DNA of 64,000 nucleotides from Actinoplanes oblitus (GTDB lineage Bacteria; Actinomycetota; Actinomycetes; Mycobacteriales; Micromonosporaceae): the NCBI RefSeq assembly GCF_030252345.1, contig NZ_CP126980.1, positions 953,501 to 1,017,500 on the forward strand. The letters are read 5' to 3'. The notes below the pieces were generated by a model. It was not told the DNA's origin. It did no database searches and saw only the letters and a program-made list of their open reading frames with translations. Shown piece after piece: positions 16,575 to 25,810 of the stretch (positions within the stretch are counted from its first letter, which is position 1; each line of letters begins with the position of its first letter). A program made the position numbers and the translations under genes.

Positions 16575-17720
16575 GTGACCCCCGGTCGCCCCCCGCGAGT
16601 GCTGGTCGACGCCACTAGTGTCCCCGCGGACAGAGGTGGTGTCGGCAGATATGTCGACGGATTGCTCGGCGCCCTCGGGCAGCTGGGCCCGGATCGTGTG
16701 GACCTGGCCGTGGTCGCCCAGCGTTCGGATGCGGAGCGTTACCGGCGGATGCTGCCGGATGCCGAGGTGTTGCCCGGCCCGGCCGCGATCGCGCACCGGC
16801 CCGCCCGGCTCGCCTGGGAGCAGACCGGCCTGCCGCTGCTGGTCCAGCAGGTCGGCGCGGAGGTCCTGCACTCGCCGTTCTACACCTGCCCGCTGCGGTC
16901 CAGCGTCCCGGTCACGGTGACCGTGCACGACGCGACGTTCTTCACCGAGCCGGAGCACTACGACAACACCAAGCGGACCTTCTTCCGCAGCGCGATCAAG
17001 ACGTCGCTGCGCCGCGCCGCCCGGGTCATCGTGCCCAGCAAGGCGACCCGCGACGAGCTGATCCGGCTGCTCGACGCCGACCCCACCAAGATCGACGTGG
17101 CGTACCACGGTGTCGAGCAGGCCGCCTTCCACATGCCGACCGAGGAGGAGAAGGCGCGGGTCCGCGCCCGGCTCGGCCTCGGCGACTCCGGCTACGTCGC
17201 CTTCCTCGGCGCCAAGGAGCCGCGGAAGAACGTGCCCAACCTGATCCGTGGCTGGGCCCGCGCGGTGGCCGACTGGCCGCACCCGCCGGCGCTGGTGATC
17301 GCCGGTGGCCAGGGGCACGACGACGACATCGACCGCGCGGTCGCCGAGGTGCCGTCCCACCTGCGCCTGCTGCGCCCCGGCTATCTGCGCTACGCGGACC
17401 TGCCGGGCTTCCTCGGCGGCGCGCTGGTGGCCTGCTACCCGTCCTTCGGCGAGGGCTTCGGCCTGCCGATCCTGGAGGCGATGGCCTGCGGTGCCCCGGT
17501 GCTCACCACGCCCCGGCTCTCGCTTCCCGAGGTGGGCGGCGACGCGGTGGCGTACACCACCGAGGCGCCGGAGCGGATCGCCGTGGACCTCGCCGATCTC
17601 CTGCACGACGAGCAGCGCCGGCAGGCGTTGGCCAAGGCCGGCTTCGACAGGGCGAAAGAGTTCACCTGGGCGTCCAGCGCGGAGGTACACGTGGCCACGT
17701 GGAACCGGGTCGTCGTGTGA
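16575..17720 (+). CDS. Glycosyltransferase, GT4 (family 1-like)
   Basis: The product is 381 residues with GT-B fold. The N-terminal domain begins RVLVDATSVPADRGGVGRYV, and the nucleotide-sugar domain has FLGAKEPRKNVPNLI, CYPSFGEGFGLPILEAMACG (the EX7E donor site) and GAPVLTTPRLSLPEVGGDA. The start is GTG 16575 with AAGGAG at 16562-16567, seven bases away; an ATG at 16568 is out of frame. It precedes manC by 22 bp, so GDP-mannose is a plausible donor and a cell-envelope mannoside or rhamnoside a plausible product. The acceptor is unknown. Confidence 0.88.
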   Translation: MTPGRPPRVLVDATSVPADRGGVGRYVDGLLGALGQLGPDRVDLAVVAQRSDAERYRRMLPDAEVLPGPAAIAHRPARLAWEQTGLPLLVQQVGAEVLHSPFYTCPLRSSVPVTVTVHDATFFTEPEHYDNTKRTFFRSAIKTSLRRAARVIVPSKATRDELIRLLDADPTKIDVAYHGVEQAAFHMPTEEEKARVRARLGLGDSGYVAFLGAKEPRKNVPNLIRGWARAVADWPHPPALVIAGGQGHDDDIDRAVAEVPSHLRLLRPGYLRYADLPGFLGGALVACYPSFGEGFGLPILEAMACGAPVLTTPRLSLPEVGGDAVAYTTEAPERIAVDLADLLHDEQRRQALAKAGFDRAKEFTWASSAEVHVATWNRVVV

Positions 17721-17742
17721 TCGTCAACTAAACTCGACGCGC

Positions 17743-18861
17743 ATGAGCGACGAACAGGATGTGCTGTACGGAGTGGTTCTGGCCGGCGGTACCGGAACCC
17801 GTCTGTGGCCACTGTCCCGCGCCGGTCATCCCAAGTTTCTGCACCCGTTGACCGGCACCGAGGCCTCGTTGTTGCAGGCCACGGTGGACCGGTTGGACAC
17901 GTTGACCTCACCCGATCGGGTCTTTGTGGTGACCGGCGTGGCGCATGCCGCGGCGGTCTCCCGGCAACTCACCGCGATGCCCGACGAGAACGTTCTGGTC
18001 GAGCCGTCGCCGCGCGACTCCTGCGCCGCGATCGCGCTGGCCGCCGCGGTGATCGCCCGCCGGGACCCGGAGGCGATCATGGGCTCGTTCGCCTCCGACC
18101 ACCTGATCACGGACAAGGAGGAGTTCGCCCGGGTGATCCGCCGCGCGATGGCGGGCGCCAAGGCCGGGCTCCTGATGACCCTGGGCATCACCCCGACCCG
18201 CCCGGAGACCGGGTACGGCTATCTCCAGTGCGGTGGCGCTGTCGGCGACGGCCCGGCGCTGAAGGTCGAGGAGTTCAAGGAGAAGCCGTCGTACGAGGTG
18301 GCCGAGGGCTACGTGAAGTCCGGCAACTACCTGTGGAACGCCGGCATGTTCGTCTGGCGGGCCGACGTCTTCCTCGCCGAGCTGGCCCGGCAGCAGCCGC
18401 AGCTGGCCGCCGGGGTGCGCCGGATCGCCGCGGCCTGGGGCACCGCCGAGCAGGAGGAGGTGCTCGGTGAGGTCTGGCCGACCCTGCCCCGCATCTCGGT
18501 GGACTACGCGGTGATGGAGGGCGCGGCCGGGGCCGGCCGGGTCGGCACCGTCCCGGGCGACTTCGGCTGGAACGACGTCGGCGACTTCCACACCCTCGGT
18601 GAGGTGCTCACCGCCGACCCGGCCGGCAACGTGGTGGTCGGCCACGACACCGGCGCCGAGCGGCCCACCGTGCTGCTGCGCGAGGCGGAGAACCTGGTGG
18701 TGGTGCCCGGTTCCGGTCGTCTGGTGGCCGCGATGGGCGTCCGCGACCTGGTCATCGTGGACACCACGGACGCCGTGCTGATCTGCCCGCGGGACCGTGC
18801 GCAGGAGGTCAAGAGCCTGGTCGACCAGCTCAAGGAGCTCGGCCAGCACGGCTACATCTGA
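17743..18861 (+). CDS. manC: Mannose-1-phosphate guanylyltransferase
   Basis: The product is 372 residues. It joins GTP and mannose-1-phosphate to give GDP-mannose. The nucleotidyltransferase loop VVLAGGTGTRLWPLSR starts at residue 10, followed by PSPRDSCAAIALAAAVI, the metal-site neighbourhood FASDHL, TRPETGYGYLQ and VEEFKEKP. It lacks the C-terminal isomerase domain of bifunctional enzymes, which agrees with a separate manA at 38636. TAAACT (17729-17734) ends eight bases before the ATG, so it may have its own leaderless promoter although it lies close behind the glycosyltransferase. Confidence 0.94.
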   Translation: MSDEQDVLYGVVLAGGTGTRLWPLSRAGHPKFLHPLTGTEASLLQATVDRLDTLTSPDRVFVVTGVAHAAAVSRQLTAMPDENVLVEPSPRDSCAAIALAAAVIARRDPEAIMGSFASDHLITDKEEFARVIRRAMAGAKAGLLMTLGITPTRPETGYGYLQCGGAVGDGPALKVEEFKEKPSYEVAEGYVKSGNYLWNAGMFVWRADVFLAELARQQPQLAAGVRRIAAAWGTAEQEEVLGEVWPTLPRISVDYAVMEGAAGAGRVGTVPGDFGWNDVGDFHTLGEVLTADPAGNVVVGHDTGAERPTVLLREAENLVVVPGSGRLVAAMGVRDLVIVDTTDAVLICPRDRAQEVKSLVDQLKELGQHGYI

Positions 18862-18871
18862 GCCCCGCCGC

Positions 18872-18908
18872 CTACCAGCCGACGATGGTGTGCACTGTCG
18901 GCTGGTAG
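18872..18908. terminator. Bidirectional hairpin built into the end of a coding region
   Basis: CTACCAGCCGAC (18872-18883) and GTCGGCTGGTAG (18897-18908) are a perfect 12-bp inverted repeat with a 13-base loop. The left arm contains the stop codon of the minus-strand DUF4232 gene, and the hairpin begins 11 bases after the manC stop. It can serve both convergent transcripts. Confidence 0.65.
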
Positions 18909-19537
18909 GTGCCGATCTGCAGCGACTTCATCCGGATCTCGTTGCGCTCCGGGTCGCCGAACTCCTCCAGCGTCGCGAAGGGCCCGCCGGTGGCCGGTCC
19001 CCGCACGCTGTACCGCAGCGAGTTCCCCCAGCCGCAGTTGTCGTCGCCGGTGGGGCAGGGCACCCACTTGAGGCCGACGAAGACCGAGGTGCCCGGCTTG
19101 ACGGTGAGCGTCTCGGCGGGACCCGGCATCTCGACCTTCCGGGTCGGCACCTCGATCACCTCGTTGGCGGCGTTGACCGGGGCGACCGAGATCCATCCGT
19201 CGACGGTGCAGCTGTGCTTGCCGCCGTTGGTCAGGGTGACCATCCCGTACGCGGGCGACGCCGTTCCCTCGGTCTGGCGGGTGATGGTGGTCCGCAGGTC
19301 CGCGTCGCGGCACTTCCCGCCGGTGACCGCCGTCGTCGCGGCCGTCGTCGCGGCCGCCTTGGTCGAAGCCGTCCCGGTCGGAGCCGCCTTGGCGGGAGTC
19401 GCCTTCGTGGTGGCCGGCGCGGCCGCCGTGGGCTGGCCGGTGGCCGGTCCGGTCGCGCCGGAACAGCCGGCCGTCGTGCCGAGCAGGAGCAGAGCCGGGG
19501 CGGCGGCCCGGAGAACTCGGGTACGGAGGTCGCGCAT
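18872..19537 (-). CDS. DUF4232 lipoprotein
   Basis: The product is 221 residues from ATG 19537. The N-terminus ends in a lipobox LLGTTAGC, so it is predicted to be lipid-anchored at the membrane surface. A Thr/Ala/Pro linker of about 45 residues precedes a DUF4232-type beta-sandwich with paired cysteines (GKCRDADLR, HSCTVDGW) and a second pair (PCPTGDDNCGWG). DUF4232 proteins are common in actinobacteria and have no agreed function. Its last codons form one arm of a terminator hairpin shared with convergent manC. An earlier in-frame ATG at 19579 is possible, but GGTGAGAA upstream favours 19537. Confidence 0.82.
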   Translation of the reverse strand: MRDLRTRVLRAAAPALLLLGTTAGCSGATGPATGQPTAAAPATTKATPAKAAPTGTASTKAAATTAATTAVTGGKCRDADLRTTITRQTEGTASPAYGMVTLTNGGKHSCTVDGWISVAPVNAANEVIEVPTRKVEMPGPAETLTVKPGTSVFVGLKWVPCPTGDDNCGWGNSLRYSVRGPATGGPFATLEEFGDPERNEIRMKSLQIGTYQPTVHTIVGW

Positions 19538-19560
19538 GTGGATTCTCACCAGGTCCCTCG

Positions 19561-19621
19561 ATCGGTTAACTAGGACCATCCTGTCAGGACGGCACGGCCT
19601 GCACTGAACCGGTTAACCGAT
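19561..19621. promoter_or_regulatory. Inverted repeat upstream of the DUF4232 gene
   Basis: ATCGGTTAAC (19561-19570) and GTTAACCGAT (19612-19621) are perfect inverted copies, each containing the self-palindrome GTTAAC, with a 41-bp spacer. They flank the likely promoter of the minus-strand lipoprotein gene (TAGTTA on the minus strand). Two-site binding with looping is possible; no regulator can be named. Confidence 0.4.
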
Positions 19622-19641
19622 GCGGCACGAACGGGGGAGAA

Positions 19642-20196
19642 TCAGCCGAGCCGCGACCGGGCCGGGCCGATCTGCTGGACCACGCCGGCCGCCAGCGGGC
19701 TGGGCAGCGCGTCCGGCGCGAACCAGGCCAGGTCGGCCGACTCGTCGCTGATCCGCTCCACCGCGCCGGCCGGTGCGCGCAGCAGGAAGCGCACGTCGTA
19801 GTGCACCGACGGCTCGGCCGGCGCCCCGTCGGCGGCCCCGCAGCGCACCTCGTGGATGTCGATGTCGAGCGGCTCCGGGTCGAGGACCAGCCCGTCGATG
19901 CCGGACTCCTCGGTCGCCTCGCGCAGCGCCGCGGCCGCCAGGGTCTCGTCGCCCGGCTCGCAGTGCCCGCCGAGCTGCATCCACATGCCGAGCCGGCCGT
20001 GCAGGCAGAGCAGCACCCGGCCGGCGTCGTCGACGACCAGCGCGCTGGCCGTGACGTGACCGGCCCGGTGCGCGCGGGTCATCGCGTCCGGGCCGTCGGC
20101 GAGCAGGCCCAGGGTCCGCTTGCGGTTCGTCTCGGCCGTCTCCGACGTGGCGGTCCAGCTGGTCAGCACGCGAACCGCGTCCTCGTAGAGGTTCAT
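19642..20196 (-). CDS. Nudix hydrolase coupled to the F420 operon
   Basis: The product is 184 residues. The Nudix box is complete: GGHCEPGDETLAAAALREATEESG (G-x5-E-x7-RE-x2-EE, read in parts), following HGRLGMWMQL. It hydrolyses a nucleoside-diphosphate-linked compound with Mg2+; the substrate is unknown. Its ATG at 20196 shares one base with the cofE stop (TGATG), so it is translated in step with cofE and is the third gene of cofD-cofE-Nudix. That coupling hints at a role in F420 synthesis or in clearing a by-product, but housekeeping is equally possible. Confidence 0.88.
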   Translation of the reverse strand: MNLYEDAVRVLTSWTATSETAETNRKRTLGLLADGPDAMTRAHRAGHVTASALVVDDAGRVLLCLHGRLGMWMQLGGHCEPGDETLAAAALREATEESGIDGLVLDPEPLDIDIHEVRCGAADGAPAEPSVHYDVRFLLRAPAGAVERISDESADLAWFAPDALPSPLAAGVVQQIGPARSRLG

Positions 20197-21206
20197 CAGG
20201 ATGCTCCGAAAGTCAGGGTCAGGCCCGCGTCGTCGATGGTGATGCCGCTGCTCAGGCCCTCGGCGGCGAGTGCCGCCCGGATCCGTGCGGCGTCCGTACC
20301 CAGCCGGACCAGGTCCGCGGGCCCGGGCCCGGCCGGGGTGAGGCGTACCGCGCCGCCCTCCTCGGCGATCCCGGTGCCGGGCGTGCCGAGCTCGGCGGCC
20401 AGCGCCGCGGCGCGCGGGGCCGCTTCCGGACCGGCCGGCGACGCGACATCAGGCAGGTGGGCGGCATCGAGCAGGCCTTGGGTACGCGCTTCCGCGGTGC
20501 CCAGCCGGAACATGTCGCTCTCCGAGTCCCGGATCAGCACCGACGCCCCGGCGCCGGTGGTGTCCGGCCGGTACGGATAACCGCGCACCACCGCCACCGG
20601 GACCCTGTCGCACTTGCCCTTGACCAGCTCGGCGGCGGCCGACAGCTCGTCGACCACGGCCATCTGGGTCAGGCTCAGCTCGTTGCCGTAGGGATCGACC
20701 TGACCGCGGTGGTCGAGCAGTGCCTCGATCCCGGCCGCGCCGAGCGCCACGTCGGTGAGCCCGTTGCGCCAGGCCCGGCCCATCGTGTCGGAGATGATCA
20801 CCGCGACGTCCAGCCCGCGCGCGGCGAAGGCGGCGCGCAGCGCCTGGGCGGAGGCGTCCGGGCCGACCGGCAGCAGCACCAGATGGGTCTTGTCCACGTT
20901 CGACGCGTCGATGCCGGCGGCGGCCATCACGAAACCGTGGTGGGTCTGCACGATGGTGGTCGGCCCGCGGCGGGCCACCACCCGGGCGGTCTCCGACTCC
21001 AGCACCCGGAGCCGGGCGTCGTCGCGCTCCGGTCCGTCGGCCGGCACCTCGACCAGCCGGCCCTCCGCCTTCGACACGATCTTGCTGGTCACCACCAGCA
21101 CGTCGCCGTCGGCCAGCCAGGGCGCGGCCGACGTGATCAGCTCGGCCAGGTCGTCGCCGGCGGTGACGTCGCCGATGCCCTCGACCGGCAGCACCTCCAG
21201 CCTCAT
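20196..21206 (-). CDS. cofE: Coenzyme F420-0:L-glutamate ligase, CofE type
   Basis: The product is 336 residues from ATG 21206, overlapping the cofD stop by four bases. It adds glutamates to F420-0 using GTP. CofE hallmarks are VLVVTSKIVSKAEGR, THHGFVMAAAGIDASNV, VIISDTMGRAWRNGLTDVALG and the acidic DPYGNELSLTQMAVVDEL. The CofE core ends near residue 255 (RDSESDMFRLG). In place of the nitroreductase domain that makes mycobacterial FbiB about 450 residues there is only an 80-residue tail ending GLTLTFGAS. The reductase that acts on dehydro-F420-0 must therefore be encoded elsewhere. Confidence 0.92.
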   Translation of the reverse strand: MRLEVLPVEGIGDVTAGDDLAELITSAAPWLADGDVLVVTSKIVSKAEGRLVEVPADGPERDDARLRVLESETARVVARRGPTTIVQTHHGFVMAAAGIDASNVDKTHLVLLPVGPDASAQALRAAFAARGLDVAVIISDTMGRAWRNGLTDVALGAAGIEALLDHRGQVDPYGNELSLTQMAVVDELSAAAELVKGKCDRVPVAVVRGYPYRPDTTGAGASVLIRDSESDMFRLGTAEARTQGLLDAAHLPDVASPAGPEAAPRAAALAAELGTPGTGIAEEGGAVRLTPAGPGPADLVRLGTDAARIRAALAAEGLSSGITIDDAGLTLTFGAS

Positions 21207-22153
21207 CGGGCCAGCTCCAGCGCGTCGGCGACCATCCGGGTGGTGAGCGTCTCGTCCCGCATCCACAGCGGCACCGCGCGGGTGCGCACCCCGGGCACCT
21301 CGACGCCGGCGTCCGACGTGTCGACCAGCCAGCCGTCGAGCAGGCCGCCCTCGGCGCGCGGGCCGTACATCCGCCCGACCGCGCCGGCGCTCACCTCCAC
21401 CTCCAGCGTGGCCAGGCACTTGTCGGCCATCCCCCGGACGGGTGAACCGCCGATGATGGGGGAGACGCCGACGACCGGGGCCGGGCCGTTCGCCACGGCG
21501 TCGCGGATCTCCGGCACGGCGAGGATCGGGGCGATGCTGACCACCGGGTTGCTGGGGGCGATCAGCACCACGTCGGCCTGCCCGATCGCGTCGAGCACCC
21601 CGGTCGCCGGCTTGGCGCTCTCCGCGCCGCGGAAGACGAACCGGTGCGTCGGCACCTCACCGCGGTAGCGCACCCACCACTCCTGGAAGTGGATCGCCTT
21701 GCGCTCGCCTTCCACATCGACGACGACGTGCGTCTCGAGCCGGTCGTCGGTGGCCGGCAGCAGGGTGATCCCGGGCTGCCAGCGCTCGCACAGCGCGGCG
21801 GTGACCTGGGAGAGCGGGAAACCGGCCTGCAGCATGGTGGTGCGCACCAGGTGGGTGGCGGTGTCCTTGTCGCCCAGGCCGAACCAGGACGGCTCGACGC
21901 CGTATCTCGCCAGTTCCTCCTTGACGACCCAGCTCTCCCCGACGCGGCCCCAGCCGCGCTCCGGGTCGGCCGCTCCGCCCAGCGTGTACATCACGCTGTC
22001 CAGATCGGGGCAGATCTGCAGCCCGTGCATCCGGACGTCGTCGCCGACGTTGACCACGGCGGTGACGTCGGCGCCGATGGCACGGGCGTGCGCGCGCACG
22101 CCGACGAGGAACCGGGCGCCGCCGATGCCCCCGGTGAGGACCACGATTCGCAT
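21203..22153 (-). CDS. cofD: 2-phospho-L-lactate transferase (CofD/FbiA)
   Basis: The product is 316 residues. It transfers the lactyl or enolpyruvyl phosphate moiety from the GDP-linked donor onto FO, making F420-0 or its dehydro form. The start VVLTGGIGGARFLVGV, the VNVGDDVRMHGLQICPDLDSVMYTLGG block, WFGLGDKDTATHL and APSNPVVSIAPIL are diagnostic. The ATG at 22153 follows GGGAGAGGATGG on the minus strand. It heads cofD-cofE-Nudix with overlapping stops and starts. FbiC, which makes FO, is 1.2 kb away in the opposite direction. Confidence 0.95.
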   Translation of the reverse strand: MRIVVLTGGIGGARFLVGVRAHARAIGADVTAVVNVGDDVRMHGLQICPDLDSVMYTLGGAADPERGWGRVGESWVVKEELARYGVEPSWFGLGDKDTATHLVRTTMLQAGFPLSQVTAALCERWQPGITLLPATDDRLETHVVVDVEGERKAIHFQEWWVRYRGEVPTHRFVFRGAESAKPATGVLDAIGQADVVLIAPSNPVVSIAPILAVPEIRDAVANGPAPVVGVSPIIGGSPVRGMADKCLATLEVEVSAGAVGRMYGPRAEGGLLDGWLVDTSDAGVEVPGVRTRAVPLWMRDETLTTRMVADALELAR

Positions 22154-22246
22154 TCGCCCATCCTCTCCCACCGGCGCCGCCGGGCCGGTTGCCGGGTCGC
22201 GGTTTACGCTGGGCGCACCTCGATCACCGTACGTCCGGGAGAAACC

Positions 22247-23209
22247 GTGACCACACCGCAGCCCACGCCGGCTGAGGGCAAACCGATCGGCCAGTACCTG
22301 ACGCCGCTGCGCGACCTCGCCGCGTACGTCCTGGTCGGCGCCCCGGCCGTGTTCCTTTTCACGGCCGTCATCAGCCTCTTCAAGGACGGCTTCGTCGGCA
22401 GTTTCGGCGGCTTCGTCAACCTGGCGACGCTGTTCATGCCGCTGGCCGCCGTCCTGCTGGCCCATGTCCTCGAGCCGGTCCATCCGAAAGCCCGGCTGAT
22501 CACGCTGGCCGCCGTCGTCGAGTACGCGGTGATGGGCTTCTTCGGCGTGATCTTCGGCCTGCTGTTCGCCGTGATCAAGCAGGCCACGTTCGACCCCGGT
22601 GGGGCGTTCCTGTCGCTGCTCGCCGAGGTCGCCTGGCTGGCGGTCTACGGCCTGGTGGCGTACGCCATGTTCCAGATCTGGCGGGGCATGTACACGGTGC
22701 CGAAACCGGCTACGCCGCCCGGGGTGTACGGGCGGCCGCAGTACGGGACGCCGTACGGGCAGCCGCCGGCGTACGGCGCGCCGCAGCCGCCGTTCCCGGG
22801 TCAGCCCGGGACACCGCCGGCCACCTACGGGCAGCCGACCCCGCCGCCGGCGACGTACGGGCAGCCCACCGCCGCGCCGGCGGCCGCTCCGGCACCGGCG
22901 GCGCCCGCTCCCGCGCCGGTGTTCCCGCCCGGCACCTACGGCCAGCCGGCCCCGCCGCCGTCCTGGAACCAGCCGCCGGTCACCACCCCGCCGGTCGGGA
23001 CGGCGACACCGGCTTCCGCGCCCCCGGCGTCGGCACCGCCCGCTTCCGCGCCCCCGGCGTCCGCCTGGCCTGCCTCCGCGCCCCCGGCGTCCGCCCCGCC
23101 GGCCCCGGCCGCGCCGGCCGTGGATCCGGCCGCCATCGACCGCACCACCAAGCTCCCGGACGACCGTCCCGGCTTCGGCCCGGCCGACGCCGACCCGCCC
23201 CGGCAGTGA
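22247..23209 (+). CDS. Membrane protein with Pro/Ala/Gln-rich C-terminal half
   Basis: The product is 320 residues from GTG 22247 behind GGGAG. Residues about 20-145 contain four hydrophobic helices (for example AYVLVGAPAVFLFTAVISLF and EYAVMGFFGVIFGLLFAVI). The rest is a low-complexity tail with repeated YGQP units (PPATYGQPTPPPATYGQP) and later PPASA repeats, ending DRTTKLPDDRPGFGP. I do not recognise a function. It sits between cofD (divergent, 93 bp) and fbiC (same strand, 99 bp). The acidic DRTTKL near the end resembles the threonine motifs of the protein at 11928-13088. Confidence 0.75.
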   Translation: MTTPQPTPAEGKPIGQYLTPLRDLAAYVLVGAPAVFLFTAVISLFKDGFVGSFGGFVNLATLFMPLAAVLLAHVLEPVHPKARLITLAAVVEYAVMGFFGVIFGLLFAVIKQATFDPGGAFLSLLAEVAWLAVYGLVAYAMFQIWRGMYTVPKPATPPGVYGRPQYGTPYGQPPAYGAPQPPFPGQPGTPPATYGQPTPPPATYGQPTAAPAAAPAPAAPAPAPVFPPGTYGQPAPPPSWNQPPVTTPPVGTATPASAPPASAPPASAPPASAWPASAPPASAPPAPAAPAVDPAAIDRTTKLPDDRPGFGPADADPPRQ

Positions 23210-23308
23210 GTATTCCCGTCCACAGGTCCGTGCCGCGTGTCACACGACACTCGACGGGCCTGTGGACGGCGGCGGCACCCGGCCCGATTCCGGCCTAGTC
23301 TGCTCTTC

Positions 23309-25810
23309 GTGGCAGAGGTCAACCAGATCCCGACCGAGGCGAGCATCCGACGTGCGCTGCGGCGCGCCGCCGACGGTAAAGCGATCGACGCAGACGAGGC
23401 GACCGCGCTGCTCGCGGCCACCGGCGACCAATTCGACGAGTTGCTCACCATCGCCGGTGGGATCCGGGACGCCGGCCTGCGCGAGGCCGGCCGGCCCGGC
23501 GTGGTGACGTATTCGCGGAAGGTTTTCATCCCGCTCACCCGGCTCTGCCGGGATCGGTGTCACTACTGCACCTTCGCCACCGTGCCGCACCGGCTGCCGG
23601 CCGCGTTCCTGGAGCGTGACGAGGTCCTCCAGATCGCCCGGCAGGGTGCCGCGCAGGGCTGCAAGGAGGCGCTCTTCACCCTCGGCGACCGGCCCGAGGA
23701 GCGCTGGCCGGCCGCCCGGCAGTGGCTCGACGAGCGGGGTTACGACTCCACCCTGGACTACGTGCGGGCCTGCGCCATCGCGGTGCTGGAGGAGACCGGG
23801 CTGCTGCCGCACCTCAACCCCGGGGTGCTGAGCTGGGCCGAGCTGCAGCGGCTCAAGCCGGTCGCGCCGAGCATGGGGATGATGCTGGAGACCACCGCCA
23901 CCCGGCTCTGGTCCGAGCCCGGCGGCCCGCACTACGGCTCGCCCGACAAGGAGCCCGCGGTCCGGCTCCGGGTCCTCGACGACGCCGGCCGGGTGGGCGT
24001 GCCGTTCACCACCGGCATCCTGATCGGCATCGGCGAGACCCCTGCCGAGCGGATCGACGCGCTGTTCGCGATGCGCCGCACCGCTCGCGAGTTCGGGCAC
24101 GTGCAGGAGATCATCATTCAGAACTTCCGCGCCAAGCCGGACACGGCGATGCGCGGGATGCCCGACGCCGAGTTGCGCGAGCTGGCCGCCACGGTGGCCG
24201 TCGGCCGGATCATCATGGGTCCCCGGGCCCGCGTCCAGGCCCCGCCCAACCTGATCGACGACGAGTTCGCACTGCTGCTGCGGGCCGGCATCGACGACTG
24301 GGGCGGGGTGTCCCCGGTGACTCCGGACCACGTCAACCCGGAGCGCCCGTGGCCGCAGATCGACGTGCTGCGGGAGCGGTCCGCAGCGTCCGGGTTCACG
24401 CTGCGCGAGCGCCTCACGATCTACCCGGAGTATGTGCGGCGGGGCGGCGAGGGGTGGCTCGACCCGCGGCTGGCCGCGCACGTGGCAGCGCTCGCCGACC
24501 CGGCCGACGGCCTGGCCCGGGAGGACGTCACGCCGGTCGGCCTGCCGTGGCAGGAGCCGGAGGAGGTGTTCGGCACCGGGCGGACCGACCTGCACGCGGC
24601 GGTCGACAGCGAGGGCCGCACCGGCGACCGCCGATCCGACTTCGACTTCGTCTACGGCGACTGGGACGAGGTCGCCGCGCACGTCAAGAGCGCGCCGCGG
24701 ACCGTGCCGACCGACGTGCTGGCCGGGCTCAAGCTCGCCTCGGCCGATCCGGCCGCGCTGCTGCTGCCGGAGCACGAGGAGAAGGCGATGGCGCTGTTCA
24801 ACGCGGACGGCAGCGCGCTCGACGAGCTCACCCGGATCGCCGACGACCTGCGCCGGGAGGTCAACGGCGAGGACATCACCTACGTGGTGAACCGCAATAT
24901 CAACTTCTCCAACGTCTGCTACGTGGGGTGCCGGTTCTGCGCCTTCGCCCAGCGGGAGAAGGACGCCGACGCCTATCGGCTCTCCGTCGAGCAGGTCGCC
25001 GACCGGGCCGAGGAGGCGTGGCGGGACGGCGCCTCCGAGGTGTGCATGCAGGGCGGCATCGACCCGAAGATGCCGGTTACCGCGTACGCCGATCTGGTCC
25101 GCGCGGTGAAGCAGCGGGTGCCGGGGATGCACGTCCACGCGTACTCGCCGATGGAGATCGTCACCGCGGCGTCCAAGGCGGGGGTGTCGATCCGGGAGTG
25201 GCTCACCGAGCTGCGCGAGGCCGGCCTGGGCACCATCCCGGGCACCGCCGCCGAGATCCTCGACGACGACGTGCGCTGGGTGCTGACCAAGGGCAAACTC
25301 CCGACCGCCACCTGGGTCGACGTGGTCACCACGGCACACCAGGTCGGCATCCGCTCCAGCTCGACGATGATGTACGGGCACGTCGACCACCCGCGCCAGT
25401 GGCTCGGCCACTTCCGGGTGCTGGCCGGCATCCAGGACGTGACCGGCGGCTTCACCGAGTTCGTCGCGTTGCCGTTCATCCACACCAACGCCCCGATCTA
25501 TCTGGCCGGCATCGCCCGGCCCGGCCCCACCTGGCGGGAGAACCGGGTCGTCCACGCCATGGCCCGGGTCCTGCTGCACGGTCGCATCGACAACATCCAG
25601 TGCTCCTGGGTGAAACTCGGCGACGAGGGCACCCGGGTCATGCTCAACGGCGGCTGCAACGACCTCGGCGGCACCCTGATGGAGGAGACGATCTCCCGGA
25701 TGGCCGGCTCGGAACACGGCTCCGCCCGCACGGTCTCCGAGCTGAAGGAGCTGGCCGCCGCCGCGGGCCGCCCCGCGGTCGAACGCACCACGGTCTACAC
25801 CCGCCGCTGA
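23309..25810 (+). CDS. fbiC: FO synthase, fused CofG-CofH
   Basis: The product is 833 residues, the usual size of the actinobacterial fusion. It makes the F420 chromophore FO from tyrosine and the flavin precursor 5-amino-6-ribitylaminouracil using two radical-SAM centres. The CofG half has C80-x3-C84-x2-C87 (LCRDRCHYC) and the CofH half has C537-x3-C541-x2-C544 (CYVGCRFC). Both partial TIM barrels are intact. TAGTCT (23296-23301) ends seven bases before GTG 23309, so the message is probably leaderless. It is one of three F420 genes in this window; the PEP guanylyltransferase (FbiD) is not here. Confidence 0.96.
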   Translation: MAEVNQIPTEASIRRALRRAADGKAIDADEATALLAATGDQFDELLTIAGGIRDAGLREAGRPGVVTYSRKVFIPLTRLCRDRCHYCTFATVPHRLPAAFLERDEVLQIARQGAAQGCKEALFTLGDRPEERWPAARQWLDERGYDSTLDYVRACAIAVLEETGLLPHLNPGVLSWAELQRLKPVAPSMGMMLETTATRLWSEPGGPHYGSPDKEPAVRLRVLDDAGRVGVPFTTGILIGIGETPAERIDALFAMRRTAREFGHVQEIIIQNFRAKPDTAMRGMPDAELRELAATVAVGRIIMGPRARVQAPPNLIDDEFALLLRAGIDDWGGVSPVTPDHVNPERPWPQIDVLRERSAASGFTLRERLTIYPEYVRRGGEGWLDPRLAAHVAALADPADGLAREDVTPVGLPWQEPEEVFGTGRTDLHAAVDSEGRTGDRRSDFDFVYGDWDEVAAHVKSAPRTVPTDVLAGLKLASADPAALLLPEHEEKAMALFNADGSALDELTRIADDLRREVNGEDITYVVNRNINFSNVCYVGCRFCAFAQREKDADAYRLSVEQVADRAEEAWRDGASEVCMQGGIDPKMPVTAYADLVRAVKQRVPGMHVHAYSPMEIVTAASKAGVSIREWLTELREAGLGTIPGTAAEILDDDVRWVLTKGKLPTATWVDVVTTAHQVGIRSSSTMMYGHVDHPRQWLGHFRVLAGIQDVTGGFTEFVALPFIHTNAPIYLAGIARPGPTWRENRVVHAMARVLLHGRIDNIQCSWVKLGDEGTRVMLNGGCNDLGGTLMEETISRMAGSEHGSARTVSELKELAAAAGRPAVERTTVYTRR

